From assembly GCA_963719135.1 (NCBI GenBank), contig CAVRAZ010000001.1, positions 682,001-746,000 on the forward strand: 64,000 nucleotides of DNA, read 5' to 3'. The position numbers were made by a program, and so were the translations under genes. The notes under the pieces are model-generated. The model worked only from the letters and a program-made list of their open reading frames with translations, was not told the DNA's origin and searched no databases. Below are positions 9,350-17,137 of this stretch, one piece after another (position 1 is the first letter of the stretch; every line of letters begins with the position of its first letter). This DNA is from CAVRAZ01 sp963719135 (GTDB lineage: Bacteria > Pseudomonadota > Gammaproteobacteria > DSM-19610).

Positions 9350-9583
9350 GGTTGGGTTCTCCGGTCAGAACCTGGGGCTGATGGCAGAGTTGGGCTGTCA
9401 TTCCGGCGCAGGGTGGTACTCGACGCGCGCTGGTACGTGGATTCCGGCCTTCGCCGGAATGACGGAGCAGAGCCTTGCCGGAATGACGGGGCATAGCCTT
9501 GCCGGCACGATGGTTCGGACCTTGCCGGAAATGCTGTTCTGACCCCGGTTTTCATCACAGGTCCTGTCCGCTGTAGCTGTGCA
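9350..9583. repeat. Duplicated hyfG tail and repeat-rich spacer
   Basis: This matches the spacer at 12081-12329. It contains a GATTCCGGCCTTCGCCGGAA repeat (9440-9464), degenerate partial copies after it, a half copy of the GTTCTGACCCCGG repeat (9533-9551), and finally 27 bases equal to the last codons of hyfG (SYSGQDL plus stop) at 9552-9580. It marks the outer boundary of the hyfI duplication. Confidence 0.75.
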
Positions 9584-9590
9584 CGAGATC

Positions 9591-9631
9591 GGGACAGATT
9601 TATTTGGGCAGCCGTAAATAAATCTGTCCCC
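9591..9631. repeat. REP-like GGGACAGA hairpin, full copy
   Basis: A near-perfect palindrome: GGGACAGATTTATTT, a short loop, then AAATAAATCTGTCCCC. It is the same family as 2160-2200 and sits just outside the duplicated hyfI segment. Confidence 0.85.
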
Positions 9632-9707
9632 GTCTGTTTGTCTGTTTCTCGGGCTCTCCATGGCGCGCAGCGTCAGAGCCTGCTTCTCGGTTGGCTCGAC
9701 GAACGGC

Positions 9708-9724
9708 CAAATAGATCTGTCCCC
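9708..9724. repeat. Half REP site CAAATAGATCTGTCCCC
   Basis: This 17-bp half site is the exact reverse complement of the half site at 11373-11389. The two bracket the segment with the DUF5996 gene and the truncated symporter. Confidence 0.75.
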
Positions 9725-9752
9725 TTTCGCGTTGACATGCGCAACGCAGGTC

Positions 9753-10706
9753 TCAAGACCCTGACCGACCCGGCGGAGCCAGCTCGCGCTCCAGGGCAGC
9801 GCGATCCCAGCGCGCGAGGTCGGCGGCGATTTCGTAGGTGCTTTGCAGAAACTCCAGTAGCGTGTCGTCCGGGGACAGGGCCGTGCGCACCTCGTCGTAG
9901 GGAAGCAGGAACTCGCCGAGTTCATTCGAGAAGAACGCGGCTTCCGGCCGCGCCTGAGCATTGGAAAATCCCTCCGGTGCGGGATACACGTAGGAATAGA
10001 AGGCCGGATACTCGATGCCGCCGCCGCCCGGCCAGAAACCGGCGCTGCTGACTTCATGCGAGTACGCCTCGCGCGCCACCCAGTCGGGAAAGTTAGGTAC
10101 GCCGCCCGGGTGCGGTGGCGCTGCGCGTCCGGAGAAGCGTGATACGGCGAGATCGAAGCTGCCCCAGAAGAAATGGACCGGGCTGCACTTTCCGATGAAG
10201 CGCGCACGAAACTCCTTGAACACCCGGTCGATCTGGACCAGCGCGCGCCAGTAGCGCTGCGCGTACTCCGGATCATAGTCCCGCGGTGCCGTGTCCTGCT
10301 CGAAGGGAATCCCGTCCGCAATCTCGCTCGGCGTCGTGTTGATGCTCAGCCTTATGTCGAAGCCGGCGAGAGTGTGCAGCACCGTACGGTGGAATTCGGA
10401 AACCGATTGCGCTACGAGCGGTATTGCGCCCTCTTCGCCATCGGTGGTTCGAATTACGAGCGCCTGCTTTAAAAAGTCGAACTCCATCTCGAAGCCCCGG
10501 CCATCGTACGGAATTGGCGAGGTGGTCAGACCGCGCGCCGTCACATACAGCGGTACATGCCAGGAGTGATTGGTCCAGGGAGTTTGAACCAGGCGAATCT
10601 TGCCGACGATCTGGGTCCAAAGGTGCAGGGTGGCGTAGGTGTCGCGCCACGCCGTCAATGGCAGCGCCGGCCACTCCGCGCGCCCGGTCCGATTTGCAGG
10701 CCTCAT
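9753..10706 (-). CDS. DUF5996 family protein
   Basis: The 317-residue protein matches the DUF5996 family: WPALPLTAWRDTYATLHLW near the N-terminus, then TQIVGKIRL, HVPLYVTARGLTTSPIPY near 50-70, the central HFFWGSFDLAVSRFSGR, and a C-terminal segment rich in aromatic residues (EYPAFYSYVYPAPEGF). The function of the family is unknown; it looks like a soluble globular protein. It lies alone on the minus strand between two copies of the hyfI segment and between inverted half REP sites, so it probably arrived or was boxed in by rearrangement. A GGAGGACCACC purine-rich stretch precedes the ATG. Confidence 0.82.
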   Translation of the reverse strand: MRPANRTGRAEWPALPLTAWRDTYATLHLWTQIVGKIRLVQTPWTNHSWHVPLYVTARGLTTSPIPYDGRGFEMEFDFLKQALVIRTTDGEEGAIPLVAQSVSEFHRTVLHTLAGFDIRLSINTTPSEIADGIPFEQDTAPRDYDPEYAQRYWRALVQIDRVFKEFRARFIGKCSPVHFFWGSFDLAVSRFSGRAAPPHPGGVPNFPDWVAREAYSHEVSSAGFWPGGGGIEYPAFYSYVYPAPEGFSNAQARPEAAFFSNELGEFLLPYDEVRTALSPDDTLLEFLQSTYEIAADLARWDRAALERELAPPGRSGS

Positions 10707-11087
10707 GGTGGTCCTCCTTCGGTCGATGCCCCATCACCTTGGGCACGGGGCGAGTTGATTGCGGATCAGGGCAACAGCTTCGACGGGATGCCGGCAATGC
10801 GGCGGCAACCTTGCCGCGTGCGCCCCGTGCATCACTCATGGCAGTATAGCCGGTCAGGCGATGCGGTACTGCGCCGAAACCTTGCGCACCCGCGCAAGAC
10901 CCGTTGCCGGATCTGCATTTCCCGCGCCTTCGCCGTTTGAAATCACGGCACGGATCTGTCGCATACGCGGCCTTGCGGTTACACTGCGCGCAAGGCATGC
11001 GCGCCGGGCGGCGGCATCCACTCAAAACCGGGACGAACCCGAGCGGCACCGGAGAGGTGCGGGTTCCCGGTCGACCGACAAGGGGGG
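10707..11087. other. Divergent intergenic region, nothing recognised
   Basis: About 380 bases separate the DUF5996 gene from the symporter fragment on the opposite strand, so promoters for both should lie here. I see no strong promoter motif, repeat or RNA fold. Confidence 0.4.
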
Positions 11088-11390
11088 ATGATGGACAACT
11101 GGCTCGATACGCTCACCGCATTCACCGGCAATCTGTCCGATCTCCTCTGGAAAAACTATCTCACCCTGGCCGTATTGCTGGGCGTCGGCGTCTACCTCAC
11201 CTTGCGCATGCGCTTCATCCAGATCCGGGGGTTCCGGCATTCGCTGGCGCTGGTATCGGGACGTTACAGCAGCCACAAGGACGTCGGCGAGGTCTCACAC
11301 TTTCAGGCACTGTCCACGGCGCTGTCCGCCACGGTGGGCACGGGCAACATCGCGGGTGTGGCCACAACTATCGGGGACAGATCTATTTGA
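11088..11390 (+). pseudogene. Truncated AGCS sodium:alanine symporter (5' end only)
   Basis: The reading frame encodes the first ~94 residues of an alanine/sodium symporter of the AGCS family: a hydrophobic helix (YLTLAVLLGVGVYLTLRM), then FRHSLALVSGRY and the family signature FQALSTALSATVGTGNIAGVA. The full protein would be about 450 residues. The frame then runs into a GGGGACAGATCTATTTGA half REP site that adds GDRSI and the stop. The rest of the gene is absent from the window. A strong purine run (AGGGGGG) precedes the ATG, so the fragment may still be translated. It records a rearrangement in which the REP half site is the breakpoint. Confidence 0.85.
11373..11389. repeat. Half REP site GGGGACAGATCTATTTG
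   Basis: Exact reverse complement of 9708-9724. It is the junction at which the AGCS symporter coding sequence stops. Confidence 0.8.
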
Positions 11391-11555
11391 ATCCCATTTC
11401 CCCAAATCATCTACACACCCGGTGCGCAGCGAATTGCCAAACATATGCGAATCAGGGAATCAAAATCATTTCATCCCGGTTTCACACATGAGGTCGCTAA
11501 TCGATCCCAGTTCACCGCTTCCCTCTATCTGCGCAATGACTGTGCGACACCCCGA

Positions 11556-12080
11556 TCAGCGCGTCTGACCGCTCGAAACCGCCGCCAAAATCCCCTGCAA
11601 CAACGCCACCGGGGTCGGCGGACACCCAGGCACTTCGACATCGACCGGAATCACATTGGCCACCCGCCCGCAGGACGCGTAACTCTCGCCGAAAATACCG
11701 CCGGTGCACCCACAATCGCCCACGGCCACGACCCACTTGGGTTCGGGGGTCGCGTCGTAGGTCCGCTTGAGCGCGGTCTCCAGGTTGCGCGACACCGGTC
11801 CGGTCACCAGCAACAGGTCGGCGTGGCGCGGGCTGGCGACGAACTTCACGCCCATGCCTTCGATGTTGTAGTGCGGGCCGTTGAGGGCGTGGATTTCCAG
11901 TTCGCAGCCGTTGCACGAGCCGGCGTCGACGTGGCGGATGGCGATGGCCTGGCCGAACACTTTGAGAATCCGTTCGTGCAGCGTCTGCTCGTGCGTGCGC
12001 AGCGTCGCGTCCGGCGCGGGCGGTCGTTCGGACACGATGCCGGTGCGGAATATTTTCTGGACGATCAGGCGGGTGGCCAT
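11556..12080 (-). CDS. hyfI: Hydrogenase-4/Ehr small subunit, HyfI-like (NuoB family)
   Basis: The 174-residue protein belongs to the NuoB/[NiFe]-hydrogenase small-subunit family and carries the four cysteines of one [4Fe-4S] cluster (GSCNGCE, VGDCGCTGG, VPGCPP). In complex I this is cluster N2, next to the quinone site; in group 4 hydrogenases it is the proximal cluster. It is the last gene of the minus-strand operon and is separated from hyfG by 223 bases of repeats, unlike the tight junctions within the operon. A second diverged copy lies at 8822-9349. It should contact the large subunit HyfG in the hydrophilic arm of the complex. Confidence 0.88.
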   Translation of the reverse strand: MATRLIVQKIFRTGIVSERPPAPDATLRTHEQTLHERILKVFGQAIAIRHVDAGSCNGCELEIHALNGPHYNIEGMGVKFVASPRHADLLLVTGPVSRNLETALKRTYDATPEPKWVVAVGDCGCTGGIFGESYASCGRVANVIPVDVEVPGCPPTPVALLQGILAAVSSGQTR

Positions 12081-12303
12081 GGTTGATGCCTCCTGTCAAA
12101 ACCGGGGGCAGAGCACAGTTCCGGGTTGTGTTGCCGGCGGAGGCTGGTATGCACGACATGCGGGAACCTGGATTCCGGCCTTCGCCGGAATGACGATTCA
12201 GGGGCTCGCCGGTATGACGATTCAGGGGTTCGCCGGAATGACGACCCGCGCGGATACGCCCTGGCGAATATCAGCGAATACTGTGTTCTGACCCCGGTTT
12301 TCA
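12081..12303. repeat. Repeat array between hyfG and hyfI
   Basis: The spacer contains a GATTCCGGCCTTCGCCGGAA repeat (12171-12195), two degenerate repeats of its right half with GATTCAGGGG spacers (12196-12242), and a half copy of the CTGTGTTCTGACCCCGG repeat (12281-12297) that ends at the hyfG stop. The same arrangement is found at 9350-9583. Confidence 0.8.
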
Positions 12304-13839
12304 TCACAGGTCCTGTCCGCTGTAGCTGAGGTTGAACGATTTGTTGATGAGCGGGAAGTCGGGGACGATGTTGCCGAGCACACAGACTTCCAGCAGCGGC
12401 CAGTTCTGCCACGAAGGGTCGTGCGGGTGTACGCGGTCGAGTCGGCCGTCGGCGCCGATGCGTACCGTGACTATGACCTCGCCGCGCCAGCCTTCGACCC
12501 AGCCCAAGCCTTCGCAGACCACTGACACGGCCTTCACCGGCACGCGCGTCGCACCTTCCGGCAGGCGTTTGAGGATTTCGCGGATCAGGCGCAGCGATTC
12601 GTAGATTTCCTGGAAGCGCACGTCGGCGCGCGCCAGCACGTCGCCACGCAGGTCGGTGCCCATGCTGACGTCCAGTGCGTCGTAGGGTGGCTGCGGAAAC
12701 TGGTCGCGCGCATCCCACGCCTGTCCGCTTGCGCGGCCAGCCAACCCGGTCAGGCCGAGGCGCGCGGCCAGTTCGGGCCGGCAGATGCCGGTGTTGGCGA
12801 AGCGGTCCTGGAGTCCGGCGTGTTCGTCGTACACGGCCTTGAGTTCGCGCACCTCGGCCTCGATGCGGTCGGCCAGCGTCGCATAGTCGCCGCGCGCCCG
12901 GTCGGATACGTCCACTGCCACGCCGCCGGGCAGGATGCAGTCGAACAGATAGCGGTGGCCGAAGGCTTCGGCGGCCAGTCGCAGCCAATCCTCCTTGAGC
13001 CGCCAGAACTGCACGAAGCCGAACGCCAGCGCCACGTCGTTGCCGAGGTACCCGAGATCGCCGAGGTGGTTGGCCACGCGTTCGATTTCCAGAAACAGCG
13101 CGCGCAGCCAGACGGCGCGCGCCGGTACGTCGGTGCCGCTGGCGGATTCGACCGCCATGCAGTAGGCCCAGGCAAAGGCGCTGTGCGCATCGCCCGAGAC
13201 GCGGCCGGCGAGTTTCGCGCCGGTGTCGAGGTCCATGCCTTCGAAGCGTTTTTCGATGCCCTTGTGCGTGTAGCCGAGCCGCTGTTCGAGTTTCAGGATC
13301 TTGTCGCCGACGATCGAGAAACGAAAATGTCCCGGCTCGATGGTGCCGGCGTGAACCGGGCCGACTGGAATCTCGTGAACGCCCTCGCCCTCCACGCGGA
13401 TGAACGGATAGGCGTCGGTTTCGCGCTGCACGCCGGCGACGAAATCGCACCGCAGCGGAAAGGCCGTTTCGGACCAGGCGCCGTGGCGCAGCCACTTGCG
13501 CGTGTCCACCGCGTCCTGCGCACGCAGGCCCAGCAGATCGAAGGTGGCGCGCTGCATGCGCTCGGCCTGCGGGAAGATGTGCGCCACGCTGGGATAGCAG
13601 GGATCGTCGGCCGGCACGGCGCTCGTCAGCCACACCAGTCCCGACACCGTCCGGAACACCGCATGCACGCCGAAGCCTTCGCCCAGGTGGCGGTCGTCGC
13701 TCCCCCACAGCGCAATCATCTGGCCGCCATCGTCCTTGACGCCGCGGGTCAGCGCCGTCAGTTGTCCGGCGCCGATGCGGCCGCGCCAGAGATAACTGCC
13801 CTGCTGTTCGAGTTCGCGTTCCTGTCCACCGATCTTCAC
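12304..13839 (-). CDS. hyfG: Large subunit of Ehr/hydrogenase-4-like complex, NuoCD-type, no [NiFe] ligands
   Basis: The 511-residue protein joins a NuoC-like 30-kDa domain (residues ~1-150) to a NuoD/hydrogenase large-subunit domain, as in HyfG. Motifs such as GPVHAGTIEPGHFRF, LEQRLGYTHKGIEKRFEG and a long EIERVANHLGDLG helix place it in group 4. The N-terminal CxxC of hydrogenases (RVCGIC...AHS) is replaced by RVSGDAHS, and the C-terminal DPCxxC by HDPSWQNW, so nickel-iron cannot be bound in the usual way. This is typical of Ehr complexes rather than true hydrogenases. The electron donor and acceptor are unknown. The ATG lies one base after the hyfF stop. The last codons are copied at 9552-9580. 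Confidence 0.88.
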   Translation of the reverse strand: MKIGGQERELEQQGSYLWRGRIGAGQLTALTRGVKDDGGQMIALWGSDDRHLGEGFGVHAVFRTVSGLVWLTSAVPADDPCYPSVAHIFPQAERMQRATFDLLGLRAQDAVDTRKWLRHGAWSETAFPLRCDFVAGVQRETDAYPFIRVEGEGVHEIPVGPVHAGTIEPGHFRFSIVGDKILKLEQRLGYTHKGIEKRFEGMDLDTGAKLAGRVSGDAHSAFAWAYCMAVESASGTDVPARAVWLRALFLEIERVANHLGDLGYLGNDVALAFGFVQFWRLKEDWLRLAAEAFGHRYLFDCILPGGVAVDVSDRARGDYATLADRIEAEVRELKAVYDEHAGLQDRFANTGICRPELAARLGLTGLAGRASGQAWDARDQFPQPPYDALDVSMGTDLRGDVLARADVRFQEIYESLRLIREILKRLPEGATRVPVKAVSVVCEGLGWVEGWRGEVIVTVRIGADGRLDRVHPHDPSWQNWPLLEVCVLGNIVPDFPLINKSFNLSYSGQDL

Positions 13840-13840
13840 G

Positions 13841-15292
13841 TCAGCCTCCGAGCAATTGCGCCGCCTGCCGGTACCAGGCCGCGAGATACGGCGGAATGAA
13901 CAGGCCCATCATCAGCACCAGGCTCAGATGTACGAACACCGGCGCCAGCGCCGGCTGGTACGGCAGCCGCGGGAGTTCGGTCTCGCCGAAGACCATGGGC
14001 TGCACCTTGCCGAAAATGGAGGCGAAGGCCACGCCCAGCGCGGTAAGCAGAAACGGCGTCGCCCAGGGGTGTTCGTGCATGGCGGTGGTGATGATCAGGA
14101 ATTCGCTGGCGAATACGCCGAACGGCGGCACGCCGAGTATGGCCACGGTGCCCAGCATCAGCCCCCAGCCGATGGTCGGGTTGGTGCTGATCAGGCCGCG
14201 GATGCCGTCCATCAACTGCGTGCCGGCCTTCTGCGTCGCATGGCCGACGGCGAAGAAGATGGCCGACTTGGTCAGCGAGTGCATGGTCATGTGCAGCAGA
14301 CCGGCGAAGCTCGCCACCGGCCCGCCCATGCCGAAGGCGAAGGTGATCAGCCCCATGTGTTCGATCGACGAATACGCGAACATGCGCTTGACGTCGGTCT
14401 GGCGCTTGATGAGAAACGCGGCGACGACGACGCTCAGCATGCCGAAACCCATCATCAGATTGCCGGCCAGATCGTTGCCCAGCGCGCCGTCGACCAGCAC
14501 CTTGGAGCGCATCACCGCGTACAGCGCCACGTTCAGCAGCAGGCCCGACAGCACGGCGGACACCGGCGTGGGCCCTTCCGCGTGCGCGTCCGGCAGCCAG
14601 TTGTGCAGCGGTGCCAGACCCACCTTGGTGCCGTAGCCGACCAGCATGAACACGAAGGCCAGTTGCAGCACGGTCGGTTCGAGTTCGCCCTTGACGCCGT
14701 TGAGCGCCGTCCACAGCAAGGCGTCGCCGCCGTCGCCCAGCACTTTTTCCGCGGCGAAATACAGCAGAATCGTGCCGAATAGCGCCTGGGCGATGCCGAC
14801 GCCGCAGAGAATGAAATACTTCCACGCCGCTTCCAGCGACGCCGGCGTGCGATACAGCGACACCAGCAGCACGGTCGCCAGCGTCGCCGCTTCCATCGAC
14901 ACCCAGAGGATGCCCATGTTATTGGTGGTCAGCGCCAGCAGCATGGCGGCGATGAAAATCTGGTAGCTGGCGTGATACAGACGCAGGCGGCTCGCGTTGA
15001 GGCGGCCGTGCTCCTGCTCGATGCGCATGTACGGGCGCGAGAACAGCGCCGTGGTGAAGCCCACGAAGGCGGTCAGTGCGACCAGAAATACGTTGAACGA
15101 ATCGATGAAGAACCAGTCGTGGCCGACCTTGATCGGTCCCTGGTCGACGATGTGGCGCGTCAGCGCGGCCGCCGCCAGGAACGTCAGCAGGCCGAACAGC
15201 GCGTTGATCTCGGGCGCGTGGCGGCGGCTGCCCCACAAGGTCAGAAACACCCCGCCGAACAGCGGAATACCCAGTACCCAATAGATTTCCAC
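13841..15292 (-). CDS. hyfF: Proton-translocating membrane subunit, HyfF-like
   Basis: The 483-residue, highly hydrophobic protein belongs to the antiporter-like subunits (NuoL/M/N, MrpA/D) and matches hydrogenase-4 subunit F. Conserved pieces include MGILWVSMEAATLATVLLV, the discontinuous-helix region ALFGTILLYFAAE, KVGLAPLHNWLPDAHAEGPTPVSA (the lysine and histidine region of the proton channel), FAYSSIEHMGLITFAFG and HSLTKSAIFFAVGH. It should form part of the membrane arm and couple electron transfer to proton or sodium movement. It follows hyfE by 3 bases and precedes hyfG by one, so it is in the same transcript. Confidence 0.9.
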   Translation of the reverse strand: MEIYWVLGIPLFGGVFLTLWGSRRHAPEINALFGLLTFLAAAALTRHIVDQGPIKVGHDWFFIDSFNVFLVALTAFVGFTTALFSRPYMRIEQEHGRLNASRLRLYHASYQIFIAAMLLALTTNNMGILWVSMEAATLATVLLVSLYRTPASLEAAWKYFILCGVGIAQALFGTILLYFAAEKVLGDGGDALLWTALNGVKGELEPTVLQLAFVFMLVGYGTKVGLAPLHNWLPDAHAEGPTPVSAVLSGLLLNVALYAVMRSKVLVDGALGNDLAGNLMMGFGMLSVVVAAFLIKRQTDVKRMFAYSSIEHMGLITFAFGMGGPVASFAGLLHMTMHSLTKSAIFFAVGHATQKAGTQLMDGIRGLISTNPTIGWGLMLGTVAILGVPPFGVFASEFLIITTAMHEHPWATPFLLTALGVAFASIFGKVQPMVFGETELPRLPYQPALAPVFVHLSLVLMMGLFIPPYLAAWYRQAAQLLGG

Positions 15293-15295
15293 GGA

Positions 15296-15958
15296 TTATT
15301 TTTCCTTGAGTTTTTCCATGTGCTTCAGGTCCAGCGATTCGAAGGTCTCGCGGATCTGGAAAAAGAAGATGCCCAGCACGAACACGCCGACTAGCACGTC
15401 CAGCGCCACGCCGAGTTCGACCACCAGCGGCATGCCGTAGGTGGCGCTGGTGGCGGCGAAGAACAGGCCGTTCTCCATCGACAGAAAACCGATGACCTGG
15501 GGAATCGCCTTGGTGCGCGTGATCATCATGAGAAACGCCAGCAGCACGCAGGCCATGGCGATTCCGAGCGTCGAGCGCGTCAGCGTGCCGGACAGTTCGG
15601 AAATGGGCAGCGCCAGGTTGAAGGCGAAGATCACCAGCGCGATGCCGATCAGCATGGTGGTGGGAATGTTGATCATCGGCTCGACGTCGCGGTTGACGTT
15701 CAGTTTTTTTATCAGCCGGTAAAAGATCCAGGGCATGGCGATCACCTTGAGCACCAGGGTGAGCGCGGCCGAGTAATAGAGGTGATGCTGGTGCGTGGTC
15801 CAGGCGACCAGCGCGGTGGACATGGCCAGCGCGGCGCCCTGCCAGGCGAACAGCGTGACCAAGCCGACGATGCGCCGCTGCGAAAGCATGGCAAAGGAGA
15901 TCAGCAGCAGCAGCGACGCCAGAAGATCGATGATCTGTAACGGGTAGCTGGTGAACAT
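15296..15958 (-). CDS. hyfE: Hydrogenase-4 membrane subunit E-like
   Basis: The 220-residue protein has about seven hydrophobic segments and matches HyfE, whose C-terminal half resembles NuoK (VIGFLSMENGLFFAATSATYGMPLVVELGVALDVLVGVFV, given in pieces near residues 155-195; the glutamate in SMEN and the one in VELG are the conserved membrane carboxylates). It is part of the membrane arm beside HyfF. It starts the tightly packed hyfE-hyfF-hyfG segment after a 230-base spacer from hyfC that contains a dispersed repeat, so it may have its own ribosome site or be processed separately. Confidence 0.88.
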   Translation of the reverse strand: MFTSYPLQIIDLLASLLLLISFAMLSQRRIVGLVTLFAWQGAALAMSTALVAWTTHQHHLYYSAALTLVLKVIAMPWIFYRLIKKLNVNRDVEPMINIPTTMLIGIALVIFAFNLALPISELSGTLTRSTLGIAMACVLLAFLMMITRTKAIPQVIGFLSMENGLFFAATSATYGMPLVVELGVALDVLVGVFVLGIFFFQIRETFESLDLKHMEKLKEK

Positions 15959-16188
15959 CTCGTTTATTTCAACCCAGGGAGTCTCCGGTCAATTCCATAA
16001 ACGTCATCCCGGCGACGGTTTCACCGTCATCCCGGCGAAGGCCGGGATCCCTATGCCAACCGACCCGATGGATGCCGGCCTGCACCGGAATGGCAGCGAG
16101 TTGGCGGGCGACTGTCTCCAACTCATGCAAGTCTCAATGATCAAAGTCCTCCCAAGTGCCGTCGGGCGCATCTCCGGAGCGCCGGACA
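15959..16188. repeat. Repeat-bearing spacer between hyfC and hyfE
   Basis: The spacer holds a GTCATCCCGGCGAAGGCCGGGATCC palindromic repeat at 16026-16050 (stated in parts: GTCATCCCGGCG and AAGGCCGGGATCC) preceded by a partial copy at 16003-16015. No gene is visible. Such hairpins inside operons often stabilise or terminate upstream mRNA. Confidence 0.75.
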
Positions 16189-17133
16189 TCACGCGTTCAA
16201 CAAAAAACGAATCAGCATGCCAAGCACCGCCAGCAGAAACGCGGTGCCGAGAAACTCCGGCGCGCGGAACAATCGCACCTTGGCCGAAATGGTCTCGATG
16301 AACGCCAGCGCCGCGCCGCCGGTCGCGAGCTTGGCGATCATGGCGGCGAACGCCACCGGCAAGGCGCCGGTGTCGCCCGCCGCGGCGATGCCCCAGGGTA
16401 CGAACAGCGCGATGCCCAGCACGGAATAGGTGTAGAGCTTCAACGCCACGGCCCATTCGATCAGCGCCAGGTGACGCGCGGAGTATTCCAGGATCATGGC
16501 CTCGTGGATCATGGTCAGTTCGAGGTGCGTGGTCGGATTGTCGATCGGGATGCGCGCGTTCTCGGCAGTCGATATCATCCAGAACGCCACCGCCGCGAAC
16601 AGCAGGCTGGGGTAGATGGTGAACGCGCCGTGCGCCAGCGTGGCGACGATGACCGGCAACTGGGTGGATTGCGAAATCAGGCTGGCGGTGAAGAACACCA
16701 TGAGCAGCGCCGGCTCGGCGAGGAACGACACCAGCATTTCGCGGCGCGCGCCGAGCGTCCCGAAGGCGGTACCGATGTCCATCGCCGCCAGCGCCAGGAA
16801 CACGCGCGCCAGCGCGAAAATGCCGACCAGCGCGATGACGTCGGCGGCCGGCGAAAACGGCAGGTCGTTGACCAGCGTCGGCACGATACCGGCCGCCAGC
16901 ACCATGCAGGCGAAGAACATGTAGGGCGCGAACCGGAACAACGGCGAGGCGGTATACGCCAGCACGGCGTCCTTGTGGAACAGTTTCTTCAGCAGCCGGT
17001 ACGGCTGGGTCAACGGCGGCGCGCGGCGCCCCTGCAGCCAGGCCCGGCACTGGTTGACCCAGCCCATCAGCAGCGGCGCCAGCAGGATGGCGAGCAGGGT
17101 CTGGGCGATTTGCAGCAGGATTCCAATCAGCAT
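16189..17133 (-). CDS. hyfC: NuoH-like membrane anchor, HyfC-like
   Basis: The 314-residue membrane protein belongs to the NuoH/HyfC/HycD family that links the hydrophilic arm to the membrane pumps and forms the quinone-channel region in complex I. Visible signatures are QPYRLLKKLFHKD near residue 45, LARVFLALAAMDIGTAFGTLGARREM near 105-130 and the conserved ENARIPIDNPTTHLELTMIHEAMILEYS segment near 190-215 (in parts), typical of this family. It starts 4 bases after the hyfB stop and is followed by a repeat-bearing gap before hyfE. Confidence 0.9.
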   Translation of the reverse strand: MLIGILLQIAQTLLAILLAPLLMGWVNQCRAWLQGRRAPPLTQPYRLLKKLFHKDAVLAYTASPLFRFAPYMFFACMVLAAGIVPTLVNDLPFSPAADVIALVGIFALARVFLALAAMDIGTAFGTLGARREMLVSFLAEPALLMVFFTASLISQSTQLPVIVATLAHGAFTIYPSLLFAAVAFWMISTAENARIPIDNPTTHLELTMIHEAMILEYSARHLALIEWAVALKLYTYSVLGIALFVPWGIAAAGDTGALPVAFAAMIAKLATGGAALAFIETISAKVRLFRAPEFLGTAFLLAVLGMLIRFLLNA

Positions 17134-17137
17134 CGCA

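Noticed and set aside
9398..10321. A 307-codon frame on - overlapping the DUF5996 gene
   Set aside because: It reads the DUF5996 gene in another phase and runs into repeats; Ser/Arg-rich with no motif.
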